Of a DNA stretch of 64,000 bases, positions 22,055 to 33,764 are shown piece after piece. The translations under genes were made by a program, and so were the position numbers. The DNA is taken from contig CM046875.1 in the NCBI GenBank assembly GCA_025667525.1, positions 123,990,340 to 124,054,339 of the forward strand, written 5' to 3'. Position 1 is the first letter of the stretch, and each line of letters starts with the position of its first letter. Origin of the DNA: Glebionis coronaria (lineage: Eukaryota; Streptophyta; Magnoliopsida; Asterales; Asteraceae). The notes under the pieces were generated by a model that ran no database searches, was not told the origin of the DNA, and saw only the letters and a list, made by a program, of their open reading frames with translations.

Positions 22055-22826
22055 TCACATTTCATGAAGTGCGGGTTCAGAGCTGCTTTGCTCAAAAGCC
22101 ATTGCTGTCAGCTCATCAAAATCAACATTCATAGTTTCAAGGATCTTGCGAGAATTACGGTTGTATATTCGGTATGCCTTCTTTGCGGGTGCGTAACCAA
22201 TGAAAATACCAATATCTGCCTTTGGTTGAAGTTTACCCAAATTGTCACCATCATTATTTGGATAGCAAAGAGAACCAAATACATGAAGATATGATAAATC
22301 TGGTACTTTACCATGGAGAAGCTCATAAGGTGTTTTACCATGGCGTTTACGAATTAGTGACCGGTTTTGGGTGTACACTGCTGTAGATACTGCTTCTGCC
22401 CATAAAAACAATGGAGCCTTTGCGTAAATTAACATCGTTCGAGCAGCTTCCATAAGTGTGCGATTTCGTCTTTCAACGACACCGTTTTGTTGTGGAGTGC
22501 GAGCAACGGATGTTTAATGAGAAATGCCAACTTTTTCATAATAATCACGCAAAATTTGATTCATAAATTCGGTTCCATTATCTGTACGAATGCGTCAGAC
22601 AGTAGTGTTGAGACGCACTTGAATCATCTTGAGAAATCCGATGATGAATTTAGGTACCTCATTTTTAGCTTTAAGGAATTTCACCCATGTAAACCGAGAG
22701 TAATCATCGACAATGACGAGGATGTACTTTTTGACACTAAGACTTTCAACACGCATTGGCCCACAAAGATCCATATGCAACAGATAAAGTTTCTCTTGGT
22801 TGGTGTCTTCAGTCTTGGGTTTGTAT
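22055..22826 (-). pseudogene. Element E integrase core
   Basis: The catalytic core begins LLHMDLCGPMRVES (first Asp) and VIVDDYSRFTWV, continues with RTDNGTEF (second Asp) and then NGVVERRNRTLMEAAR (catalytic Glu). Stops occur after LNTTV (TGA, from CGA) and in GISH-TSVAR. The C-terminal part continues to about 22055 (VFGSLCYP, GYAPAKKAYRIYN). Its N-terminal link to the zinc domain is cut by element H at 22827; the zinc domain lies at 26359 onward. Confidence 0.92.
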
Positions 22827-23405
22827 TGTTGGGTCAAAAAGTTGATGTGGCAGAAACTCAAAAACGAAGAAAACGTGAAGATATTGTCTAAGCGTTGTCA
22901 AGAGCAAATTAGGCGTTGACAAGAACAAATCCAGCGTTGTTGGCTCAAGAGTTGTCATGTACAATCTAAGCATTGTTACATGCAATTCAAGCATTGACAA
23001 AACGTAGACAAAGAAGCTTATGGAAGCTTCTATTTAGATAAACATGCAAGATATATTCTGCATAAGTTTATTTAAATAGAAGATTTACTTGTTTATTCAT
23101 TATTATCTCTTGTAAACCCTAATCCTTACACTATAAAAGGAACCAAGGGTCTTAGGTTTTATTCATCATTCATATTCACAATGTAAACCTAAAAGCGTGT
23201 GTGCACTAGACGTGGGATTCAATGTATACACGTCTAGTGGATGTTTGTTATTAATATAACGAACATCCCTTTTGTTTTAATTCATGTTATTCGTGCCTAA
23301 ACACCTTGTTAATGTGTCGTGTTCTATTTCCGCTTTGATTATATAATCATATGAACATGGTGCATTCCTAGTTGCTTAAAAGATCCGGAAACCAAGGTTT
23401 CCACA
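22827..23405 (+). repeat. Element H 5' LTR
   Basis: It is 579 bp and nearly identical to the right copy (few differences by eye). A TATA box (TATAAAA at 23132-23138) lies upstream of a CATTCATATTCACAATG stretch. The U3 part has recurrent GCGTTG(A/T)CAAGA and CATTGACA motifs, several containing the W-box core TTGAC. Confidence 0.9.
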
Positions 23406-23407
23406 AT

Positions 23408-23420
23408 TGGTATCAGAGCC
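23408..23420 (+). other. Element H primer-binding site (tRNA-iMet)
   Basis: TGGTATCAGAGCC begins two bases after the LTR end, fixing plus orientation. Confidence 0.92.
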
Positions 23421-25769
23421 TCGTGGCTCGTGATGCTAGGACCAACAAGGTGTTCGTGTATGGTGAAGAAAAGAAAAATCCGTCTAGGGTTTTTCTGGGC
23501 GATTTTGTGTGCGCAGCAGTATTCATAAGGTCATAACTTTTGATAGATCCGTTGGATCGTCACAAAATTTTATATGTGTATTCTACATACATATATCTAA
23601 ACATCTACCGGAGGGATTGTCCTGTTTTATCCCCAATCAAAAGTTATTAAGCGTCGAAGTAGGCAGCAGGGATGATTTTCAGATTTTCAGCTTTTACATA
23701 AAATCATGATTAGGGTTTTTACAAACCCTCAATCAACTTAAGGTTGAAAAACTGAAGAGTTGTGGCAGCTATGATTCAAGGTCTAAAGGTTTATTTACAA
23801 ACCCTAATTAGGGTTTCGATGGTCATATCACAAACCCTAGATCTATGATGGTTTGCAGCAGGATGTTTAATCATTAGCAGCAAGAGAAGGGGTTTTTGAG
23901 TAAACCCTAGATTCAAGATCAATACTACTCCTGTTAATGTATTGGCTATTAAGACTGGAGGAGAAAAAGGTTTGATTGGATGAGAAGTGATTGCTGCTAG
24001 TTTGATTGGATGAGACATGTGAAGATACAACTATTTAAAATATTGGCTATCACATGATGAATCCTTAAACTGTTTGATTCGTTATATTATTGCTGCTGGT
24101 CCACCATGGTTCACAGGTTGACACATATCAAATCTTGTTATATTCATGTGGGATTGGGACCACTAAGAGACAAAAGACGAATATGTTGATTGAATGTGTG
24201 TTCACACGGTGATAGTCGTGTGATTGGATGAAAGTAATGTGGGCCAAAGAAACATGCAGCTTGATTTCTACGTAAGAGCAAAGAGGTCTGATTTTGTGGT
24301 ACTGATCAAAAGGAAGAGAACATATATGGTCATCACATGGTCAAGAAGGACAAACTGAAAGTCAAAGGCTGTTTCCGAAAAGTACAATCTGCCAAAAGAA
24401 GGTGCAGCAAAGACGTTGGGTCTCATGTGCAAAAGAAATTATGGAACGGATTTATCTTGTTTCATTGTTTGCTTTCACGTGAGGTATATCAGTTCAAGAT
24501 AATTATGTGTTATCTTTGGACGTGATATTTATGTCCTACATTTATGGGAACATAATGCTGGAGATGTACGTGATGTAAGGTGATTCCTGATTTCATGGTA
24601 TATACTTTTCTTAACTGATTGAAGATTTGGTTCCCTATCTTTTTGGGCATAACTACTTGCATACCGTGTGAAGGATTCCTGTATTGGAAACATGGGTAAA
24701 TTGTTGTCACGATGCATGGTGCTAATTTGTAGGGATTTTACTTTCCCTGATATATCTCCTATATATTAAAATTGGTATGTGCTACTTTTCTGGGATAAAG
24801 ACGTGAGCCACAAAAAGGTGTTAGTGGTTGATCAAGACGTTGACATAAACAAAATACCCACTGACAGAAAGAGACGCTGACAGGTTTTGCTGAGACGCTG
24901 ACAGATTTAATTTTGACGCTGACAGAATAAGTCAACGCTGACAGGTTGACAATGTCGTCCGAGATATGGTTTTTCAAACGTTGTTAGGTATTGTCCGATA
25001 TGTGACAATACACATCCAGATATATTGGATAGAAAAGGATCTCGGATAACACAAGGAAGGCTGCTGTTTGAGAAAATTGGTACGTTTTTAGCACACAAAA
25101 AGGTGGAATATACACACGAAGGTACATGGAATCTACGTTTTAATTTAGAATATCATGTTGATATTTATGGCTCGCATATTTTTAAACGGAATTAATGATC
25201 TTAAAGCGAGTTAGCAACAATTCATGAGGTAATGAAAAGTGTTCATGAAGAGGTGTTAGCTTAAGGGGAAGGATTCTTATGGTAAGTTTGATGATTGAAG
25301 AAGATTTTCGCGAGTTTGTGTTTTATCATATCTTAAAGTTGTGCACTCCCAGTCATAGACTTTAAAGATAACTTGTTCGTGCTTTACATGGTTGGTGATG
25401 AAGACTTGTCATAACACTTGAATGAGTTACATTATCATGCTCAGTGTCTCACATAGGATGAGAATATTGACAAGGGATCGAGGTCTACTTATACTTGGTC
25501 TGATATAAGTACTTTATCACATGGATAGTACAAGACATGGAACATAAGGTTGGGTTATTCTACTTCTACATCAAAAATATTATATTAATTGTTCTTCAAG
25601 ATCATTACATGGAGCTACATTTGAAGAATCTTCAACCTTGCATACATTACTTACTTCCCTGTTGATGTGACAAAAAGGGGAAGACATACATGCTACACTT
25701 GAGGGGAAGCAATTTGAAGATCATGTACAACTTACAAGAGATACACATAGAGTTTTGCCACTATCAACT
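23421..25769 (+). other. Element H interior, no coding domain
   Basis: No protein family is visible on either strand. A short run of ACGCTGACAG-type repeats lies at 24835-24950. AAACCCTA-type motifs recur between 23715 and 23910. The polypurine tract AGGGGAAGAT sits at 25770-25779. Confidence 0.6.
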
Positions 25770-25779
25770 AGGGGAAGAT

Positions 25780-26358
25780 TGTTGGGTCAAAAAGTTGATG
25801 TGGCAGAAACTCAAAAACGAAGAAAACATGAAGATATTGTCTAAGCGTTGTCAAGAGCAATTTAGGCGTTGACAAGAACAAATCCAGCGTTGTTGGCTCA
25901 AGAGTTGTCATGTACAATCTAAACATTGTTACATGCAATTCAAGCATTGACAAAACGTAGACAAAGAAGCTTATGGAAGCTTCTATTTAGATAAACATGC
26001 AAGATATATTCTGCATAAGTTTATTTAAATAGAAGATTTACTTGTTTATTCATTATTATCTCTTGTAAACCCTAATCCTTACACTATAAAAGGAACCAAG
26101 GGTCTTAGGTTTTATTCATCATTCATATTCACAATGTAAACCTAAAAGCGTGTGTGCACTAGACGTGGGATTCAATGTATACACGTCTAGTGGATGTTTG
26201 TTATTAATATAATGAACATCCCTTTTGTTTTAATTCATGTTATTCGTGCCTAAACACCTTGTTAATGTGTCGTGTTCTAATTCCGCTTTGATTGTATAAT
26301 CATATGAACATGGTGCATTCCTAGTTGCTTAAAAGATCCGGAAACCAAGGTTTCCACA
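25780..26358 (+). repeat. Element H 3' LTR
   Basis: It has the same length as the left LTR (579 bp), with a TATA box at 26085-26091. It directly abuts E's coding sequence for the integrase zinc domain (GKSTKKS). Confidence 0.9.
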
Positions 26359-26914
26359 ATGACTTCTTAGTGCTTTTCCCCATTGTACACGCGGAACACA
26401 AATGATCCTTGTGAAATGATTGTTTAGGAAGACCACGAACAAGTTCGTTTTTCGCCAAGTGATTAATAGCATCAAAGTTAAGATGAGATAACCGTCGATG
26501 CCATAACCATGACTTAGTCTTTGATGCTTTGGAGAGAAGACATACGGGAGAGGCGGCCATCATGTCTTGTAGAGACAAAGTATACAAATTATTCCCTCTA
26601 GTACCTTTCAATAAATCAACCCCTTCCAAATTACGAATGAAGCAGGTATGCTCTCGAAAAGCAACTTCTAGGTTTGCATCACAAAATTGTCCCACAGAGA
26701 ATAGGTTGTGACCGAGACCTTCCACGTAATACACTCTTGAAATTATTACGTTCCCAATATGATATTCACCATAATCCATTATCTTTGCAATATGATCATT
26801 ACCAAATCGAACCGTACCAAGAAACTTGCTGACGAAATCTCTGAGCTGAGAGCGATCTCCGGTCATATGCTTGGAGCAACCAGAGTCCAAATACCAGAGA
26901 ACAATTTGGACCAC
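26359..26914 (-). pseudogene. Element E protease end and integrase zinc (GAG-pre-integrase) domain
   Basis: The protease active site is WYLDSGCSKHMTGD near 26880-26900. It is followed by NLFSVGQFCD and the GAG-pre-integrase domain with LWHRRLSHLNFDAINHLAK (zinc-ligand His pair) and CSACTMGKSTKKS (Cys pair). This stretch itself reads open from 26914 until H's LTR at 26358. The upstream link to the gag tail has a stop. Confidence 0.9.
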
Positions 26915-29900
26915 CTGTTTTCAACAACAACAGTAGACAATGCATTGGAAACTATTGGTTCCGGAGTGTTAGCAGATACAGATAAAATATTATCAGAATT
27001 ACTAACATTTTTGTGACCCTTAGATTTCTTGCGTTTTCTAATGTGAGTCTTAGCACTAACAGGTTTTACTGTTCCAACTTTCTTAGGTTTTGGATTATTC
27101 GCGGGCACTACAGTGGGTGTAGACCTATTTAAAGGGCACATGTTTCCTACAGTAGTGTTGGTGTTCCTAGTTAAAGGACACGCTTATGTTTTGGTAGCCT
27201 TGGTACTCCTAGTTAAAGGGCACTCTTGTAGTGGGAGTGATCCTAGTTAAAGGGCACGTATTTCCTACCATAGTGAAAGTTCTACCAGTGGGGTGCCACA
27301 TTCAACCAACTTGGGTTAACACTTTCCCAGTCGGTTTCCATTCTAATTCATTTTTCCGTGCATACATCTCATTCACATGGTCAATAAGGCAAGAATCATG
27401 ACGACTAGAAAACATACATTCATTGCAATTCCAACATTTCAAATTAGAATTCACACTAGGCTTAGAACGCTGCACAACCGCAGAGCCTTTAGGTTTAGCT
27501 TCATGATTCTTTTTATTCAAAACAGAAATAACATTCCTAGGATGGGCTTCTACTTTCTTCTTCACTTGACTACTAGATTGGGGCAAGATCCTATCTTTCT
27601 TCTTGTTTCTTTTAAGCTTAGATCTTTGAGTCTTAGTAGTGGTGCTTACTCCTGTAGAAGGCAACACAGGAATATTAGAAGCTGGTTTTGATTCCACCTT
27701 ATCTTTAGTGACCAAAGTTTGAGATGGTTTAGTCCTAGGGCCCTTATTAAATGGTGTGACGGCTATAAGGTTCCTTTTGATTGCACTAGAGGACGATGCT
27801 GAGATAGTGGCTGCGTTATCCAAAACATTCTTACCTTTTAGAGTATGAAGTGTTTCCTTTAACTCAGCCAAGACCAGATTCTTATCACAAATTTGTTCCC
27901 TCAAATCAGATATTTTCACCGACTTTCAATTCAATTGTTCAATCAATGATTGATTCTGTGCAATGTTATCAACACATGCGGACTTTACTGAATCGAAGAG
28001 TCGTGTATCTTTCTGTTTTAAATTATCAACTTTGGACAAAATCTTGGAAACTCGATTATATAGATCAAGTTTAAAATTCTCAGCGGCCTCAAGTACGTTC
28101 ACACAGTTAAGCTCCTTAGATTTCTCTATTTCTATCGGCAAAGATTTAGCAACTTTGTCACTTGGCTGACGCTGTTTTGATTGTAAGTTCAATCAAAAAT
28201 TCTTTTCAAAGTTTGCATCATCGATATTAACACCTTCGAATGACGTTTCAAAGATTTCTTGAATAAATTGTTGCTTGCATTCAAGCGAAATACAATGTGT
28301 TTGAATTTCATCAAAACGTTTTGAAAGCGAAGAATATGAATCTTGAAGCTTTAAAAATTCAGCGTCAGATTCGTGACAAGTACTATCTACCACATTATCC
28401 ACAGATTCAACATTATGCATAATAGAATCATTATCAACACTGTTATTCACACAGACGGAGACTATATCATGAGACATCACTTGCTTCAGAAGCTGATCAT
28501 TTTGGCGTGAAACCCGTTCTATTTCAAGTAAACTGTTTTCATAAGCATCATCCATTTCATTGAAAACACGTCTAACTTCTTCTATTTCCAAAAGCAAATC
28601 TTGATCAAGATTACTAAGACAAGCCTTAACATTCTTTACTAACGGAACAATTTCTTCTCGAAACGCAGCTCTAGTGTGCTTAAAGTTCCATTCACCTTCC
28701 GTTACGGCCGAAGCCGTCGTACGTTCCAAATGACCTTGTCAAAATCGGCTAAGTGTTGGTGTACCGCATTTAAGTTAACAGACGCCTTACTTACCGGTGG
28801 AATTAACTTCGTTAAATCTGTTTTGACAAGTGTAGGAGACGTACTAGGAGGGTTTTCATTTGACAAACTTTGGGGCACAAGAACTGTCAATTCAGCTAAT
28901 TCCTTTTGTAAGTGAATGCGGGTCTTTTTAGACAATTGATCTTTGTTATACTTGTCATAATAAATCGTATGGAATTTTGAAACCATTTTAGAATGAGTTT
29001 CATCCGCAAGTGACTGTGCCTTCTTTCGATTTGCTAATTAGGGTCATATCATAAAGACACGAAATATATTCCTGAGCTTGTTTTGCATAACCGGGATTAG
29101 GTGGTAAATCTTGAAGACGCTTACGTTCGAGTTCTTTAAATGATTTATTTAAAAGATGAACCTTTTCTGTGGAAGCGTATTGTTTTAAAAGCTGTTGTTC
29201 TTTGAATTTAAGAAGTTTGGTAGTATTAATTTCCGATTCATACTTTTTAGACTCGAGAGTTTCGAAATCCATTTTAAGTTTTTGAAAATCATTGACAACC
29301 GACTCTTTTTCTTTTAATTCATTGGAAAGATTAGCTTTTAATGATTCTATTTCTTTCAAGTGTTCAATCTTTTCAAAACGAAATTGGTCAAATTCAGAAC
29401 ATGTTATTTTCTCTGCTTGAGGGACCATTTCAAAAGCTTTGACCTTTTCTTTATGCAATGCAAGCTCAGCAGTTAGGGTGGAATTCGTATCTACGGATTG
29501 TCTGAGAGCCATATGCATTTGATCAATAATATGTTTAGGCATCATGACCAAATCACGTTGAGCATAAGATGCCATACCCGTCGTAGCATTTGGTTGAGGT
29601 TCACTCAAATGTGTAGGATTGGGTACCACATCATTTGAGTTACTAGTTCCCGAATGTTGTTCGAGGTTGTCATTTTCATGCCCAACTTGATGTTGGTTAT
29701 CAGCAATATTATTAGATGTGGTTGGTACCTCACTGACGACATCAGAACCGTAGTGAGAGAGATTAGCAACGAGAGCAGCTTGGGAAGTGTGAATGCCATC
29801 ACAATCCGAATAATATGCATCAAGATCATCTGCTTGATAAGCTGCATTAGAATTAGAAACGACTGCAATGCCTTCAGTATTTGCTGTCCCTGGGTCTGCA

Positions 29901-31332
29901 AGAAATGCTAACTCCTCTGAATCCAAAATCTTCCCCTTAGACTGAGCATCAACCAAATACATCTTCTCACGAAACCATGCATCATCCCTCCTCCTTTTCG
30001 GCTGAGTGCATTCCCTAGCCATATGACCTTGTCCTCGGCAATTGTAGCAAGTCACAACCTTCTTAGGACCAATAGGACTCCCATTTCTACTAGCTTGAGA
30101 ATTCACAGCTTGATTGTTCCCAGTCCTTGTAGGAGGTCCATATGAATTTTGCCTTCCCTGAATTGGTTGCACCGTCACTTGACCATCTTGAACAGTGGCT
30201 TGCTGTCGAGGATTTGATGAGGTGCGGAGCTGATTGTTTGTTGGTTGAAATCCTCTAGTTGCAACAAGTTTTGACGAGTAGGCTGTGAGATGGTTTAGAA
30301 CATCAGCTGGCGTATCATTTGGAGTAGAGACCGGTGCTTGGATTGGTGGAAGTTCATTAGAGTAGAAAGCTTGTGCTGGTTGTGCTTCTATTGGAAAATA
30401 TCCTTGCTGAGGAGTATAGCCCATTGGAGAAGTGTTGGCTTGTGATGGTGATGTCTGATATGGTGGTTGCAGCGGAAAATATTGTTGATGAACACCTTGT
30501 TGAAATGCTTGATGTGGCATCATTGGTGGTTGATAAGATGGTTGCTGATAGGTGTGTGGTGTGGTTGCTGCAAGTATGATGGTTGTTGATAAGTATAAGC
30601 CATGTTTTGTTGAGAAGCATACATTGCAAGTGGATCATGAACTTGAGGTGTAGACAACTGAGCCTCGATCACATGGCATGCGTGTTGTTGAAGAAAAGCT
30701 TGAAGTTGATCCACACTGGTGTTATGCAAGTCCTTAGCCAATTTAACATCCGTCACGTATTTTTTCCATTCTGAAGGAAGAGTGTTCAAATACTTGGTGT
30801 TTGATTGAAAGGTAGGAATTGTCATGCCATAGATATTGAGCTCATTCAACAATAGGGTAAATCTCAGATAGTAATCATTGAGAGTCTCCCCTGGCACATA
30901 GGCAAACTTATCAAAAGTATCATAAAGCTTACACTCTCGTTCTTGTTTAGTTAACGAGGTGCCTTGCATGAGAACACGAATTCTATCCCATAACTCTTTG
31001 GCAACTTTATGTTTGCTGACGAGTTTGTAGACATCTAGAGGAAGGGCTTGGAGAATGATGTTTGTAGCATACTTATCACATTTGTCTTGAATCTTCATAT
31101 CTCCAGTCAATTCACCCGTTGTGCGAGGACGAGTAGTTGTACCTTCCGTCACTGTACCATAATCTAATGGTCCATTGAGCACCGATGCCCAAATGAGATG
31201 TCCATTCTCCTTGTTCAACATATAAAGTTCCATTCGGGAAGCCCATTCCTCATACATAGTCTTCACCAACATTGGTGGACGATTATCCGTACCCGAGAGG
31301 ATGGACTTATCCGTAAGAGATGTGTACTCCAT
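26915..31332 (-). pseudogene. gag: Element E gag with a very long coiled-coil extension
   Basis: The start at 31332 (MEYTSLTDKSILSGTDNRPP) opens a copia gag with the UBN2-like block (WDRIRVLMQGTSLTKQERE, VPGETLNDYYLRF). A frameshift near 30520 passes to a Gln/Pro-rich part, then the CCHC knuckle CYNCRGQGHMAREC (about 30010-30055) and KMYLVDAQSKGKILD. About 3 kb more of Lys/Glu-rich, probably coiled-coil sequence follows, in pieces at 29000-29700, 28702-28986, 28193-28729, 27926-28192 and 27302-27919. A Cys-containing block (CWNCNECMFSSRHDSC) comes next, and the gag tail LFSGIWTLVAPSI leads into protease. This is about three times the length of an ordinary copia gag. Several stops and frameshifts break it. 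Confidence 0.85.
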
Positions 31333-31478
31333 TTCAATAAGTTAAGATTTACAAACGTTGATCGATCAATGAAAGAAAGTAAATTTGTTTGTTGTTGTGA
31401 GTTGAAGTCGAGAAACAATGTTAAAATCCCCTAAAATATGTTCTCAATAAACCAAAAATTCCAAGTCAAAATTACACA
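31333..31478 (-). other. Element E leader lacking a primer site
   Basis: The stretch between the gag ATG and the LTR remnant contains no TGGTATCAGAG-like primer site. This agrees with a deletion that took most of the 5' LTR and the primer site. Confidence 0.65.
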
Positions 31479-31513
31479 CGATCCTTCTTAATACGTAAAA
31501 CGTATTTCCAACA
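31479..31513 (-). repeat. Element E 5' LTR remnant (35 bp)
   Basis: The outermost 35 bases match the start of the 3' LTR (minus TGTTGGAAATACGTTTTACG, with one difference) up to AAGGATCG, then diverge. The target duplication ACCAA directly outside shows that this end is original and the loss is internal. Confidence 0.85.
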
Positions 31514-31518
31514 ACCAA

Positions 31519-32095
31519 GATCAAAGATCAAATAAACACCCCCTTGGTGTGTTTATTGGTGGCGGCCAAAAAAGAAAAAGAAGGAGAAGGAAGAACTTTT
31601 TAGGTTTTTGTAAAAATCCTCTATAAAGTGAAAAATGAATAGTGATTTTTCCCTTAAACCCTCTTTAGTGAAATTTTATGGGCTTGGCCCATCCTCCTTC
31701 CTAATTTCGTGGCATATGGGGCCCATATGGGGTAACCCGATCATTTTCTGTATCTAATTAATAAGTGTGTTCTCGTGTTCGTGTTTTACGTGTTTTAATT
31801 AATTATCGATCGTGACTTAATATATTTATTTGTGTTCGTAATAAACATATATACGTAATTAATATTAGCTCGTGATTAAATTACGTTCATGATTTCATGA
31901 TCGCATGTTCGTGATTAATTATTGTTTAAATAATTATTGTGGGTTCGTACATAATAAATACTTTTCGTGTTCTAACACGTACGTAATACGTAAAATTCTA
32001 ACACGTGAACGTAATCATACTATAAAAGGAAAGTTTTAATCTAGTACGTACGATCTTAAGGGTACTATTCATGGTAAAAGCATGCGGGTTTTACA
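31519..32095 (-). repeat. Element D 3' LTR, right part
   Basis: This continues the LTR interrupted by E and ends GCATGCGGGTTTTACA like the A and F LTRs. Together with 14364-16765 it makes an LTR of about 2.98 kb. Confidence 0.9.
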
Positions 32096-32113
32096 ACTCT
32101 TCCCCCCTAAAAG
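32096..32113 (-). other. Element D polypurine tract
   Basis: The minus strand reads CTTTTAGGGGGGAAGAGT next to the LTR start. The same tract abuts F's 3' LTR at 36738-36756. Confidence 0.88.
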
Positions 32114-33764
32114 AATAATTTGTCCCCAAATTATAGATAACGTAACTGAAGGAGAAACATACCCGAATCAAACTGAGAGGGTATGTAAGATTAATGAACG
32201 TACAGGTGACATGGTAGAAGGAACGTAGAACGTGGCATGTCTTGAAAGGACATGGAACGTGACGTGACTGAAAGGACATATCTAATTGATGAGAGAAAAC
32301 GGATAAAAGTCCGGATGAACTTGTCCGTTTCCAAGTGGCCTCCCTCTTGGAACGCTTCCTTCAGAAGATCTTGACACTAATGATAAATCTTAGTCCTCCT
32401 GACCTTGACTTGGAATACGAAGAAATTCTTGGTTATCAACGGAAGGTAGATCCCCTAAATTCGATCGAGGAAAATAAGAGTTAACGTGCAAGGGTAACTG
32501 AAACGTTACGATGCGAGACAATCTGACTTAACTGATAATTAGAAACGATGCGCGAGACATAAAGAAACATAGTACGTGAAAAATTTTGAACGTGATACGT
32601 GAAAAATTTTGAACGTGCTACGTGGAGATATGGCGAGTGTAGTATGAGTAAACATATCATGATCCATGATACGTGTAACATATCTTGATCATGATATGAG
32701 GAACGTGGAATGAACATGACATGTGAAACATATCGTTAACATAGAATCTGATGGCGGTAACGCCAAACGCTACAAGGCGAGACATAGAATATGTCGAGAA
32801 ACGTCTATCTGAGGATAGAGAGTTATACTAAACTTGGGTCTGGTCTCTCAAGTTCTTGCAAAACTCCCTAGAATGAGATAAATGAACGTAAAGTCGTAAG
32901 CTAAAATACCATCATAAACGTGAATAGTGTCATGAACGCGAGCGTGAAAGCAAGTCGTGAAATTAGAATGAAGACGTGAAGTAAATAAGGAGCACAATTG
33001 TGAATCTTTGTCTGACCCGATAACTGAGGAATTGCCAAGGGATCGGGTGAGCCTTGGCTGGAACATGTCCGATCAATCTGTTGGTTCTGAAATCCTTGCG
33101 GATGTAAGGATTCTGTAGACTTGATCAAACTGTTTGCGATGACCAAGATAACATCATGTTTCTTCTGAGTTTGCGTTAATCTGGTAACCAAATCCATGGA
33201 GATCTTGTCCCATTTCAATTCACAATTTCAGATGATGAAAATATCCCAGTCTGTTGGTGTCCTATCTTAACCTACTGGTATGTCAGGTACTTAGATATGA
33301 ACGTAACTATATCTTGCTTCGTAGAACTTCATACATAAGAGTTGCGAAACTCTGAGTCTCTGAATATAGACTTCTCCTAGCGTAGGATTTTCTAGAACAC
33401 CTAAGGTAGTGTAGGGTTCTCTCCTTTACGCATAAGTTGAGTCATGGTAAGATTAACCCTAAAAACCCATGTGATTCAGCATGCGTTGTAATCAAACAGA
33501 ATTGATATTGGAAAAAAAATCCAGGGTAAAAATTTCTCTTGTCATAGAATTTGCAACATAGTGCAGATATGGTCTTCCTGTTCTTCTCTAGGCTTAGAGG
33601 AAATCAGGTTATCCTCAATGAAAACACTGATGAATTTGCTATGAGTTCATGGAAACTCATTCTTATAATGTCGTTGGAGCATTGATGAGACCAAATCAAA
33701 AATCATAAATCTAGCATGACCGAGTCGTGCACGAATAGCAGTCATGGACATGTCCTGCTCTTTC
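32114..33764 (-). pseudogene. Element D decayed pol 3' half (integrase and possible chromodomain)
   Basis: At 32901-33218 the minus strand reads WDKISMDLVTRLTQTQKKHD then VIANSLIKSTE, a degenerate match to the Ty3 integrase core that in intact elements reads W-x-x-I-x-M-D-F-V-T. Around 32320-32440 a stretch like that described for F may be a chromodomain remnant close to the polypurine tract. No frame is open for long. F's insertion at 33765 splits the body. Confidence 0.6.

Larger units (their letters stand above)
22827..26358 (+). mobile_element. Element H: non-autonomous LTR retrotransposon (3.5 kb)
   Basis: Two direct repeats of 579 bp (22827-23405, 25780-26358) start TGTTGGGTC and end TTTCCACA. 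A primer site TGGTATCAGAGCC follows the left one and a polypurine tract AGGGGAAGAT precedes the right one. The 2.4-kb interior has no gag or pol domain, so it is a LARD-like passenger element on the plus strand, opposite to its host E. It splits E between the integrase zinc domain and the core. Outer flanks share only AT, so I see no clean 5-bp target duplication. Confidence 0.9.
16766..31513 (-). mobile_element. Element E: Ty1-copia retrotransposon with outsized gag, carrying element H
   Basis: It is flanked by the 5-bp duplication ACCAA (16761-16765 and 31514-31518). The outer ends are TGTAGG...TTCCAACA on the left, and TTCCAACA on the right. Minus-strand order is 5' LTR remnant, gag, protease, integrase, RT, RNase H, a 2.8-kb 3' region, polypurine tract and 3' LTR. 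Protease-integrase-RT order defines Ty1-copia. Without H (3.5 kb) it would be about 11.2 kb, long for copia. It has several frameshifts and stops and is not functional. Confidence 0.93.

Noticed and set aside
23408..23420. TGGTATCAGAGCC blocks as tRNA gene pieces
   Set aside because: They are short, lie just inside LTR ends and lack cloverleaf context; they are primer-binding sites.
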